Origin: Microbacterium hydrothermale
GTDB taxonomy: Bacteria > Actinomycetota > Actinomycetes > Actinomycetales > Microbacteriaceae
NCBI RefSeq assembly: GCF_004854025.1
Contig: NZ_STGM01000007.1
Span: 114,730 to 178,729, forward strand
Direction of reading: 5' to 3'
Length of the DNA stretch: 64,000 nt
Numbering within the stretch: the first letter of the stretch is position 1; each line of letters begins with the position of its first letter. The notes under the pieces are model-generated. The model made no database searches and was not told the origin of the DNA. It worked only from the letters and a program-made list of their open reading frames with translations. Positions 9,022-17,070 of this stretch are shown here, piece by piece. Position numbers and translations under genes: made by a program.

Positions 9022-9492
9022 ATGAGTCCCCCGGCCGAACGCAGTCCCGCCCTCGATCGCGTCTCCAAGGCGATCGTCGAGCAGCTGCAAGAGGACGGCC
9101 GTCGTTCTTATGCCGAGATCGGCAAAGCCGTCGGTCTCAGCGAGACCGCGACGCGCCAGCGGGTGCAGAAGCTTCAGGATGCCGGCATCCTGCAGATCGT
9201 CGCGGTCACCGATCCGCTGCAGTTGGGCTTCGCCCGGCAGGCGATGATCGGCGTCCGCGTCTCCGGCGACACCCGCGTCGTCGCCGCGCAGATGACCGAA
9301 CTGCCGGGCGTGATCTACGTGGTCTCGACGGCGGGCTCGTTCGACCTGCTCGTGGAGGTCGTCTGCGAGAGCGACGACGACCTCATCGACCTGCTCAACG
9401 ACCGCATCCGGTCTCTTCCCGACGTCGTCTCGACCGAGACGTTCGTCTATCTCAAGCTCCACCGTCAGCTCTACAACTGGGGAACGCGATGA
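9022..9492 (+). CDS. Lrp/AsnC-family transcriptional regulator
   Basis: A 156-residue regulator. The N-terminal winged HTH (residues 10-60) has the family pattern AIVEQLQEDGRRSYAEIG then LSETATRQRVQKLQDAGI; the C-terminal RAM/ligand domain (70-150) holds a GVIYVVSTAGSFDLLVEVV strand. Its stop overlaps the aminotransferase start (ATGA), so both are made from one mRNA. Lrp proteins of this kind usually sense an amino acid or amine and control its catabolism, so the adjacent aminotransferase and permease are the likely targets, together with its own AT-rich promoter. Confidence 0.9.
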   Translation: MSPPAERSPALDRVSKAIVEQLQEDGRRSYAEIGKAVGLSETATRQRVQKLQDAGILQIVAVTDPLQLGFARQAMIGVRVSGDTRVVAAQMTELPGVIYVVSTAGSFDLLVEVVCESDDDLIDLLNDRIRSLPDVVSTETFVYLKLHRQLYNWGTR

Positions 9493-10883
9493 CCCTCATC
9501 GAAACGAATCAGCACGCCGACCTGCAGACCAAAGCCCGCGATCACCTCTGGATGCACTTCTCCCGCCAGTCGACGATGACCGAGGGCCCCGGAGTGCCCA
9601 TCATCGTCAAGGGCGAGGGCCACCACATCTTCGACGCGACCGGCAAACGCTACATCGACGGGCTCGCGGGACTGTTCGTCGTCAACGCCGGCCACGGTCG
9701 ACGCCGCATCGCCCAGGCGGCGGCCAAGCAGGCCGAGGAGCTGGCGTTCTTCCCGCTGTGGTCGTACGCCCACCCCGCGGCGATCGAGCTGGCCGACCGG
9801 CTGGCGCACCTCGCCCCCGGCGACCTCAACCACGTCTTCTTCTCCACCGGCGGCGGCGAAGCCGTCGAGACGGCGTTCAAGCTCGCCAAGCAGTACTGGA
9901 AGACGCAGGGCAAGCCCACCAAGCACAAGGTCATCTCACGGGCGATCGCCTACCACGGCACCACGCAGGGCGCCCTCGCCATCACCGGCCTGCCGGTGAT
10001 GAAGCACATGTTCGAACCCGTCACCCCCGGCGGCTTCCGCGTGCCGAACACCAACTACTACCGGGCCGAGGAGAGCGGCTTCGGGGGCGGCACCCCCGAG
10101 GAGTTCGGGCTGTGGGCCGCCGACCGGATCGAGCAGATGATCCAGTTCGAGGGTCCCGAGACGGTGGCCGCGGTGTTCCTCGAGCCCGTGCAGAACGCGG
10201 GCGGCTGCTTCCCCGCCCCCGCCGGGTACTTCCAGCGCGTGCGGGAGATCTGCGACAAGTACGACGTGCTCCTCGTCTCCGACGAGGTGATCTGCGCGTT
10301 CGGTCGCCTGGGCTACTACTTCGGCGCCGAGGCGTACGACTACCAGCCCGACATGATCACCTTCGCCAAGGCCGTCACCAGCGGCTACTCGCCGCTGGGC
10401 GGAACGATCGTCAGCGACCGGGTGTACGAACCGTTCGCGCACGGCGATGCGTCGTTCCCGCACGGCTACACCTTCGGCGGGCACCCCGTGTCATCCGCTG
10501 TCGCGATGGAGAACCTCGACGTGTTCGAAGAGGAGGGGCTGCTGCAGAACGTCCGCACCCACTCCCCCGTCTTCCGCTCGACGCTGGAGAAGCTGCTCGA
10601 CCTCCCGATCGTCGGCGACGTGCGCGGTGACGGCTATTTCTTCGGGATCGAGCTCGTCAAGGACAAGGTCACGAAGGAGACCTTCGACGACGACGAGTCG
10701 GAGCGCCTGCTGCGCGGATTCCTCTCGAAGGCGCTCTTCGACGCCGGTCTCTACTGCCGCGCCGACGACCGCGGCGACCCCGTCATCCAGCTCGCGCCGC
10801 CCCTGACCATCGGACCGTCCGAGTTCACGGAGATCGAGCAGATCCTGCGCGCGACGCTCACCGAGGCCTGGACGCGCCTGTGA
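9489..10883 (+). CDS. Class III (omega-amino acid/polyamine) PLP aminotransferase
   Basis: A 464-residue fold-type I aminotransferase. The PLP site is visible: the phosphate-binding STGGGEAVETAFKLAKQYW segment (near 117), LVSDEVICAFGRLG with the PLP-ring Asp (about 262), and the Schiff-base Lys in TFAKAVTSGYSPLGG (about 291). Length and motifs fit the omega-amino acid:pyruvate and putrescine/diamine aminotransferase group rather than ArgD. Coupling to an Lrp gene and an adjacent PuuP-like permease suggests uptake and transamination of an amine or amino acid as nitrogen source. Substrate not determined. Confidence 0.88.
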   Translation: MTLIETNQHADLQTKARDHLWMHFSRQSTMTEGPGVPIIVKGEGHHIFDATGKRYIDGLAGLFVVNAGHGRRRIAQAAAKQAEELAFFPLWSYAHPAAIELADRLAHLAPGDLNHVFFSTGGGEAVETAFKLAKQYWKTQGKPTKHKVISRAIAYHGTTQGALAITGLPVMKHMFEPVTPGGFRVPNTNYYRAEESGFGGGTPEEFGLWAADRIEQMIQFEGPETVAAVFLEPVQNAGGCFPAPAGYFQRVREICDKYDVLLVSDEVICAFGRLGYYFGAEAYDYQPDMITFAKAVTSGYSPLGGTIVSDRVYEPFAHGDASFPHGYTFGGHPVSSAVAMENLDVFEEEGLLQNVRTHSPVFRSTLEKLLDLPIVGDVRGDGYFFGIELVKDKVTKETFDDDESERLLRGFLSKALFDAGLYCRADDRGDPVIQLAPPLTIGPSEFTEIEQILRATLTEAWTRL

Positions 10884-10888
10884 CGCAC

Positions 10889-10919
10889 GGGATGCCGACC
10901 CCACGACGGTCGGCATCCC
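10889..10919 (+). terminator. Rho-independent-type terminator after the aminotransferase gene
   Basis: GGGATGCCGACC (10889-10900) is the exact reverse complement of 10908-10919, with a 7-base loop and a pyrimidine tract tccccccctctctt-like following. It separates the lrp-aminotransferase transcript from the permease. Confidence 0.8.
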
Positions 10920-10998
10920 TCCCCCCTCTCTTCGGCCGACCCGTCGAAGCCCACCCTCCGGCACCACCCCGCCGACCGTTCCGCTCCCACCCCGAGCG

Positions 10999-12501
10999 GT
11001 GCTCCGCACGCTGTACCCCGACATCAGCCCCACGGACGCGACACCCGATCGCGCACCGCACCCTCTAGGAGGAGCCACGAACGACAACATCGGTGCCGCC
11101 ACGGCACCCGCGAACCCGGGCGCGAAGCTCGCCCGCACCCTCGGTCTCTGGTCGATCGTCGGCCTCGGCCTGGGGTACATGACCCCGACCGTTGTGTTCG
11201 ACACCTTCGGCCTCGTCGCCGAGAAGACGAACAACGTCGTCCCGGCCGCCTACGCGGTGGCCCTCATCGTGCTCGTCTTCACCGCCGTCAGCTACGGCAA
11301 GATGGTCCGCGTCATCCCCAGCGCCGGCTCCGCCTACACGTATGCGCGCGAGGCGATCCACCCGGGCGTCGGTTTCGTGGTCGGCTGGACGGCACTGATC
11401 GACTACATGCTCCTGCCGATGGTGAACGCGCTCATCATCCGCAGCTACATGGAGGCGCTCTTCCCCGACATCCCCGGCTGGATCTGGGTCGTCGTCTTCA
11501 CCGTGGGTGTGACGGGCGTGATCTACCTCACAATGCGGGGAACCTCGAACGTCAACATGATCCTGCTGGTGTTCTCGATCCTCGTCATGACGGTGTTCGT
11601 CGTCATGGTCGTCGTGCAGCTGGTCGGCGGAGCGGGAGCCGGCACCGCCGTGTCGCTCGCCCCGTTCGCCCACAGCGACGTGCAGTTCGGGGCGGTCCTG
11701 GCCGGTGCCACCGTGGTGTGCTTCTCGTTCATCGGCTTCGACGCGGTGTCGATGTACTCCGAAGAGGCGAAGACCCCGAAGATCATGCCGCGGGCCATCG
11801 TGCTGACCCTCATCGTCGGCGGTCTCATCTTCCTCATCGCCTCGTACGTCACGCAGCTGCGCTTCCCCGACTCCACCGCGTTCCCGCAGGAGGCGATCGA
11901 AGACAGCACGCTGCCCGAGATCGGCGTGCAGGTCGGCGGTCCCGTGCTGCAGGCCGTGCTCACCGCCGCGGGCTTCGCGGCGACCCTGGCCTCGTGGCTC
12001 GCGTCGCACGCCTCGGTCTCGCGCATGCTCATGGTGATGGGCCGCAACAACGTCCTGCCGCGGCGGATCTTCGGCTTCATCAACCCGAAGACCCACACCC
12101 CGACGCTGTCGATCATCATCGTCGGTGCCGTCAGCCTGCTGGCGATCGAGTTCACGCTCGAGCAGATCGCGGCGTACATCAACTACGGCGCGCTGGTGGC
12201 CTTCTCGTTCGTGAACACCTCGGTCATCGCGTGGTTCGCGATCCGCCGGGGTCTGCACAAGACGCCGGGCGACATCGTCCGCTACATCGTGATGCCCGGC
12301 GTCGGTCTGCTGCTGACGGCGCTGCTGTGGGTGAACCTCGACATGCACGCCCTCATCGGCGGTCTGATCTGGACGACGATCGGCGTGATCTACCTGGTCG
12401 TGCTCACGCGCGGATTCCGCCGCCCGATCGCCTCGTTCGACGAGAACCAGCCCGTCACCGGGGTGAACAAGGTCGCTCCGGGTCCGCGCTCGGAGATCTG
12501 A
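10999..12501 (+). CDS. APC-superfamily amino acid/polyamine permease (PuuP-like)
   Basis: A permease of up to 500 residues with about 12 membrane helices, beginning LGLWSIVGLGLGYMTPTVVF, which is the unwound TM1 substrate motif of APC transporters. FSFIGFDAVSMYSEEAKTP in the middle is the classic TM6/loop signature. The coordinates use a GTG at 10999 that has no ribosome site. A perfect AGGAGG at 11066-11071 precedes an in-frame ACG at 11077 by 5 bases, so translation may really begin at ACG (474 residues) or the ATG there has mutated. Next to the aminotransferase, it probably imports its substrate. Confidence 0.85.
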   Translation: MLRTLYPDISPTDATPDRAPHPLGGATNDNIGAATAPANPGAKLARTLGLWSIVGLGLGYMTPTVVFDTFGLVAEKTNNVVPAAYAVALIVLVFTAVSYGKMVRVIPSAGSAYTYAREAIHPGVGFVVGWTALIDYMLLPMVNALIIRSYMEALFPDIPGWIWVVVFTVGVTGVIYLTMRGTSNVNMILLVFSILVMTVFVVMVVVQLVGGAGAGTAVSLAPFAHSDVQFGAVLAGATVVCFSFIGFDAVSMYSEEAKTPKIMPRAIVLTLIVGGLIFLIASYVTQLRFPDSTAFPQEAIEDSTLPEIGVQVGGPVLQAVLTAAGFAATLASWLASHASVSRMLMVMGRNNVLPRRIFGFINPKTHTPTLSIIIVGAVSLLAIEFTLEQIAAYINYGALVAFSFVNTSVIAWFAIRRGLHKTPGDIVRYIVMPGVGLLLTALLWVNLDMHALIGGLIWTTIGVIYLVVLTRGFRRPIASFDENQPVTGVNKVAPGPRSEI

Positions 12502-12523
12502 GCGCACGCCCCCACCGCAGCAC

Positions 12524-12563
12524 CCGAGGCCGCGGCATCCCGACACGGATGCCGCGGCCTCGG
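12524..12563 (+). terminator. Strong hairpin terminator after the permease
   Basis: A 17-bp perfect inverted repeat (CCGAGGCCGCGGCATCC against 12547-12563) with a 6-base loop, 22 bases after the permease stop. No clear T-run follows, as is common in this GC-rich lineage. Confidence 0.75.
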
Positions 12564-12683
12564 TGCATCCGCCGACGGACGGCATCCGCGCGACGGCGCC
12601 GGACGCGCCCGCCGATCGCAGTCACAGCGAGCTGATAGGCTGTGCATACGCCGCGCCGTTGCCCCGGGAGCACTCTTCTCGAC

Positions 12684-14669
12684 GTGACCTCTCCCGTCGT
12701 CCTCGCGCGCTGGTGGCGCGAACCCAGGTGGGCCCGCGTATCGCTGGCGCTCATCGTCGTCGCGTTCGTCGTGCTCACCTGCTGGAACCTCGCCCGCGGC
12801 GGCGACTTCTCCTTTTACGAGGCGTCCGCCCGATCGATGGCGTCGTCCTGGCACGCGCTGCTCTTCGGCGCGTTCGATCCCGCCGCGACCGTGACCCTCG
12901 ACAAGCTCAGCGGCTTCGCCGTTCCCCAGGCGCTCAGCATCCGCCTCTTCGGCATGTCGATCTCGGCGATCGCGCTTCCGCAGGTGATCGAGGGCGTCGT
13001 GACCGTGGTGGCGTGCGCGGTGCTCGGCCTGCGCCTCGGAGGCCGCGGGGTGGGCCTCGTGGCCGCCGCGGCCGCCGCGTCGACGCCGATCTTCGTGTCG
13101 ATGTTCGCCCACCCGATGGAGGACGGCCTGCTCACGATGGCGCTCGCGGTCGCCGTGGTGTGGTGGCAGCGGGCGGTGCTCACGGCGCGCTGGTGGCCGC
13201 TGGTGGTCTGCGCGGTCTTCATCGGCGTCGGTTTCCAGGCGAAGATGATGTCGGCCTGGTTCGTGCTCCCCGCCCTCATCGTGGGAACCCTGCTGGCTAG
13301 CGACGGCCTGCGTCGGGGATTCGTGCGCGCGGGGGCGCTGACGGCGTCTGCGGTGGTCGCCTCGGTCGCGTGGATCACCGCGATCGCCCTCGTGCCCGCG
13401 GGGTCGCGTCCCTACATCGACGGCTCGACCGACGACGACGTGTTCGCGATGGTCTTCGGCTACAACGGCCTCGATCGCTTCGCCCCGGGCGCCGTTCCCG
13501 GCTCGGTGGGATCGTCGACCTCGACGGGGGGCGTCGGGGCGACGCTGAGCGCGATCGTGCACGCCCTCGCGGGTCACGGCGCGGCCTCGGGGGGAGCGTC
13601 GTCGTCGGCGACGAAGCTCTTCGAGCTGCCCCTCGTGACCCAGATCGGCTGGCTCTACCCCGCGGCCATCGCGGGTATCGTCCTGGGGCTCTGGCGGTGG
13701 TGGCCGCGCGCGTGGCGTGTCGGCACCGGTCCGCGCCCGGACGAGGGCGTGCCCGGCGCGCGCGCTCGGTTCGCGCTGGTGGCGGTCGCGGCGATCTGGC
13801 TCGTCACCTCGGCGGCGGTGCTGTCGTTCACCCGGGTTCCGCACACCGCGTACGTCGCGGCCCTGGGCGTGCCGCTCGTGCTCCTGACGGCCGTCGCGTG
13901 GGGCGAGGGGGTGCGCCTGCTCCGCTCGGCGTCCCGCGCGCGCCGGCTCGTCCTCCCCGCGATCGCGCTCGCGCAGGGGGCCTGGTGGGCTGTGCTCGTG
14001 TCGGAGGCGCGACTTCCCGGCATCCTTCTGATCCCCGCCGTCGCGGTGGGGGCCGCGGGCGCGGTCGTCGGGATCGTCGCGGCGGTGTCGGCCGGCCGGC
14101 TCGCCCGCGTCGCCCCCGCCGCCCTCGCCCTGGCGCTGCTGTGCCTGCCGATCGCCACGAGCCTGCAGGTGCTCGACGACGCGCGCGACGGCAGCGGAGG
14201 CGACGCCTACGTCGGCGTCACCGCGCAGAAGGGCAACCCCGATGAGACGTTCACCGTCTCGCCCCCGGCCCCCTGGGGCGGCACCGCGGGACTGACCCCG
14301 GCGGTGTCGCAGCTGGTCGACACCGCGCGCGCCCACGGCGGCGGCACGGGCGGGCAGGCCCTGATGGTGACCGATTCGTGGGCGATCTCGGCGCAGATCA
14401 TCGACGCGACGGGGGCGGACGTGCTCACCGACGGCGGCTACTCCGGGCACGTGCCGGTGTTCACCGCCGCCCGGCTGAAGGATCTCGTGCACACCGGTCG
14501 GGTCCGCCTGTTCGCGGTGGCCGACGGCGCCCCCGAGTCCGACCCGGTGCGGGAGGTGGCGACCTCATCCGGATGCCGCGAACTCAAGGCCTGGTCGTTC
14601 GCGTCCAAGAAGGAGGGCGGTGACGTGAACAAGACCTCGGGAGTGACGCTCTACGGGTGCGGCGTCTGA
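12684..14669 (+). CDS. GT39/YkcB-like membrane glycosyltransferase
   Basis: A 661-residue polytopic protein of the same clade as the one at 4998-7031: the first outer loop has FGAFDPAATVTLDKLSG, followed by PAGSRPYIDGST and FGYNGLDRF at equivalent places, and an extracellular C-terminal domain ending with a Cys pair. It lacks the long Gly-rich insert, having only a short Ser/Gly loop near residue 300. GTG 12684 is preferred over GTG 12642 because a TAGGCT -10 box at 12634-12639 would start transcription at about 12645. Likely transfers a sugar from a polyprenyl-phosphate donor to a cell-envelope acceptor. Confidence 0.8.
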   Translation: MTSPVVLARWWREPRWARVSLALIVVAFVVLTCWNLARGGDFSFYEASARSMASSWHALLFGAFDPAATVTLDKLSGFAVPQALSIRLFGMSISAIALPQVIEGVVTVVACAVLGLRLGGRGVGLVAAAAAASTPIFVSMFAHPMEDGLLTMALAVAVVWWQRAVLTARWWPLVVCAVFIGVGFQAKMMSAWFVLPALIVGTLLASDGLRRGFVRAGALTASAVVASVAWITAIALVPAGSRPYIDGSTDDDVFAMVFGYNGLDRFAPGAVPGSVGSSTSTGGVGATLSAIVHALAGHGAASGGASSSATKLFELPLVTQIGWLYPAAIAGIVLGLWRWWPRAWRVGTGPRPDEGVPGARARFALVAVAAIWLVTSAAVLSFTRVPHTAYVAALGVPLVLLTAVAWGEGVRLLRSASRARRLVLPAIALAQGAWWAVLVSEARLPGILLIPAVAVGAAGAVVGIVAAVSAGRLARVAPAALALALLCLPIATSLQVLDDARDGSGGDAYVGVTAQKGNPDETFTVSPPAPWGGTAGLTPAVSQLVDTARAHGGGTGGQALMVTDSWAISAQIIDATGADVLTDGGYSGHVPVFTAARLKDLVHTGRVRLFAVADGAPESDPVREVATSSGCRELKAWSFASKKEGGDVNKTSGVTLYGCGV

Positions 14670-14753
14670 CGGCGGCCGGCCGGCGCGTGCGGAAGGACGC
14701 CCCCGGAGGCGCTCGGGAAGGTCTTCCGATCGCAGTCGCCTCGGCACCGCCGG

Positions 14754-14766
14754 TAGACTTCAGCCA
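14754..14766 (+). promoter_or_regulatory. -10 box of the jetABC operon, leaderless
   Basis: TAGACT at 14754-14759 lies 7 bases before the GTG start of jetA, implying transcription starts at or next to the initiation codon. No good -35 hexamer is visible, and no ribosome site precedes the GTG, which fits leaderless translation. Confidence 0.45.
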
Positions 14767-16332
14767 GTGACCCGCACCCGAGCCGAAGCCGCGTATCTGC
14801 GCTCGGCGACGGCGTTCAAGAACCCCACTCTCGACCTGCTGCACGGGCGATTCGCCCCCTTCGTCGTGGCGGTGCTGTCGGTGGTGTTCACGCCCGATCG
14901 CCCCGCCGTCGCGGTCGCCGACGCCCACGTCGAGGTCGCGGAGGCGATCGAGGAGTTGCGCGCCGCGGGCATCGACTCCGACGACGACCGCCGCATCCCT
15001 GCCGGTACCGCCCGCGAGATCTGCCGCGGGTGGGTGCGGGTCGGCTGGCTGGGGCTGCAGATCGAAGACGACGTCGAGGTCTACCGCCTCTCGGCGCACG
15101 CGGTGGGAGCGCTCGAGATCGCCGGTCGCGCGGGCGGCGGGCGCGCGCGGGTCTCGCGCTCGCGTGTGCGCACCCTCCTCGACGCGGTCGAGCGCCTGTC
15201 GCGCGACGCCGAGAGCGATCCGGTCCGTCGACGCGAGGCGCTCCTCGAGGAACGCGCCGCCCTGGATGCCGAGATCGCGGCGCTCGACGAGGGCATCGTC
15301 GAGCCGCTCGACGACGAGCACCTGCTCGAGGAGGCCGAGAACGTCATCCACCTCGCCCGCGAGCTCCCCGCGGACTTCTCCCGCGTGGCGGAGTCGATCG
15401 CGGCGATGCAGCGCGACGTGGTGGCCGAGCTGCGCCGGGACGTGCGCCCCACCGGCGACGTGCTGCGCGAGTACCTCGAACGCGGGCGGCAGGTGATGCA
15501 GGCCACCCCCGAGGGGCGCGCGTTCCAGGGGGCGCTGCGCCTGATCGGCGATCCCGAGCACATCGACGACCTCACCGAGCAGCTGCACGCGGTGCTCACG
15601 CAGCCGTTCTCGCGGCTGATGACGCCCGAGCAGCGTGGCGAGCTCGACGCCATCGCCCGCCGCGTCGAGGCGGGCGTGCAGGAGGTGCTCACCGCCCAGC
15701 GCCGCGCGTCGCACGTGATCACCGCGCAGGTGCGCACGCACGACCCGATCCGCGACCGCCAGGTCGACGATCTGCTGCGCGGAGTGATGGCGGGCCTGCA
15801 CCGCTGGAGTCAGACGCGGGCGCCCGGTCGCGTCGAGCCGGTGCGCACCCTCCCCCTCGCCGACATCGGGCACCTGCGCCGATCGCTCAGCGACGTGCGT
15901 CCGCCCGGGGCGCCGGAGCCGTTGGCATCCGCCTCCGAGGTCGACGACGCCGAGTTCGCCGCGGTCGACACGCGCGCGTGGGGCGGTCCGCACTACGCCG
16001 AGCTCGAGGCCTACGTCGCGGGTCTCGGGGACTCCTTCGACCTCGCCGCCGCCTTCGCCGGGGCGGATGCCGAGACGCGGCGCCCGGTCGACCTCGTCGG
16101 GCTGCTCGAGATCGCGCACCGCGGGGGTCTCGTCGAGACCGACGAGGTCTCGATCGTCGAGGCCGTGCGCCCCGACGGCACGACCCGCCGCTTCGCCTTC
16201 GGGGCGGTCACGGCGCGAGGTGGGGCCTGGTCCGAGACGGAGCGCGAGCCGGCACCGCCACCGGGGCCGGCGGCCCCTGCGGAACCGCCCCGGAGCCCCG
16301 ACCTCCCCCTCGACCGAGACAGGAAAGTGTGA
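14767..16332 (+). CDS. jetA: Wadjet anti-plasmid system protein JetA (DUF3375, MksF-like kleisin)
   Basis: A 521-residue DUF3375 protein, the kleisin subunit of type I Wadjet/MksBEF complexes that bridges the SMC-like heads. Family features are the N-terminal ATAFKNPTLDLLHGRFAPFV winged-helix segment, the CRGWVRVGWLGLQIEDD stretch near 85-105, and a long charged helical middle (about 140-350). The C-terminal ~60 residues are Pro/Glu-rich. It starts the operon; jetB begins 3 bases after its stop. Known systems recognise and cleave small circular plasmids by loop extrusion when JetD is present. Confidence 0.87.
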   Translation: MTRTRAEAAYLRSATAFKNPTLDLLHGRFAPFVVAVLSVVFTPDRPAVAVADAHVEVAEAIEELRAAGIDSDDDRRIPAGTAREICRGWVRVGWLGLQIEDDVEVYRLSAHAVGALEIAGRAGGGRARVSRSRVRTLLDAVERLSRDAESDPVRRREALLEERAALDAEIAALDEGIVEPLDDEHLLEEAENVIHLARELPADFSRVAESIAAMQRDVVAELRRDVRPTGDVLREYLERGRQVMQATPEGRAFQGALRLIGDPEHIDDLTEQLHAVLTQPFSRLMTPEQRGELDAIARRVEAGVQEVLTAQRRASHVITAQVRTHDPIRDRQVDDLLRGVMAGLHRWSQTRAPGRVEPVRTLPLADIGHLRRSLSDVRPPGAPEPLASASEVDDAEFAAVDTRAWGGPHYAELEAYVAGLGDSFDLAAAFAGADAETRRPVDLVGLLEIAHRGGLVETDEVSIVEAVRPDGTTRRFAFGAVTARGGAWSETEREPAPPPGPAAPAEPPRSPDLPLDRDRKV

Positions 16333-16335
16333 TCG

Positions 16336-17070
16336 ATGACTGACGTGGACCTGTCCGTCCCCGACGCCGACTCCCCCGTCTTCATCGCCCCCGTGGCGAT
16401 GGAGAACGACCCCGACGCGCTCTTCGCCGGCGACCGCGGAGTGCTCGACGCCGAGGTGCGGCGCGTGCTCGTGCGCATCCTGCAGCGTCGCTTCCTGCTC
16501 GCCGAGTCGTCCCCCGCGGAGTGGAAGCTGCTGCTGGAGCACCAGCAGATGATCGAGTCGCGCCTGAACGACCTGTTCGTGCGGCTCGTCGTCGACCACG
16601 CCCGCGGCGTCGCCTACAAGGAGCAGGTGCGCAGCGACGAGCTCGACGTGCCGATCCTGCTGAAGGACGAGGCCTATTCGCGCGCCGAGACCCTCGTGCT
16701 CGTCTACCTGCGCACGGTCTTCCAGCGCGAGACGACCGCGGGCACGGCATCCGCCCGTGTCGACGTCGAAGAGGTCGAGCAGACCGTGCTGACGTACTTC
16801 TCCGAGAGCGACGGCACGCGCGCGAGCCAGCAGCGCGCGGTGCGCACCGCGATCGCCCGCCTCGACCGCGAGGGGATCATCGAGGAGGAGTCCGAGGGGC
16901 GCTATCGCATCGGCCCGCTCATCGAGGTCGTGCTGAGCGCCGAGATCCTGCGCGAGCTGCAGCGCTGGCTGGACGAGCAGACGAAGGATGCCGCGCCCCC
17001 GGCGCGGGAAACGCGCGAGCCCGAAGCGGAATCCGAAGCATCCGGAACGACTGAGGGAGAGCTCTCATGA
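16336..17070 (+). CDS. jetB: Wadjet protein JetB (DUF4194, MksE-like)
   Basis: A 244-residue DUF4194 protein, the winged-helix KITE-like subunit of the Wadjet SMC complex. [20 protein letters not shown] (about 42-61) and [14 protein letters not shown] (about 120) are family-typical, as is the winged-helix end [19 protein letters not shown]. The last ~25 residues are a disordered Glu/Ala tail. It follows jetA by 3 bases and overlaps jetC by 4 (ATGA), so all three are made from one mRNA in subunit order A-B-C. Confidence 0.87.
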   Translation: MTDVDLSVPDADSPVFIAPVAMENDPDALFAGDRGVLDAEVRRVLVRILQRRFLLAESSPAEWKLLLEHQQMIESRLNDLFVRLVVDHARGVAYKEQVRSDELDVPILLKDEAYSRAETLVLVYLRTVFQRETTAGTASARVDVEEVEQTVLTYFSESDGTRASQQRAVRTAIARLDREGIIEEESEGRYRIGPLIEVVLSAEILRELQRWLDEQTKDAAPPARETREPEAESEASGTTEGELS

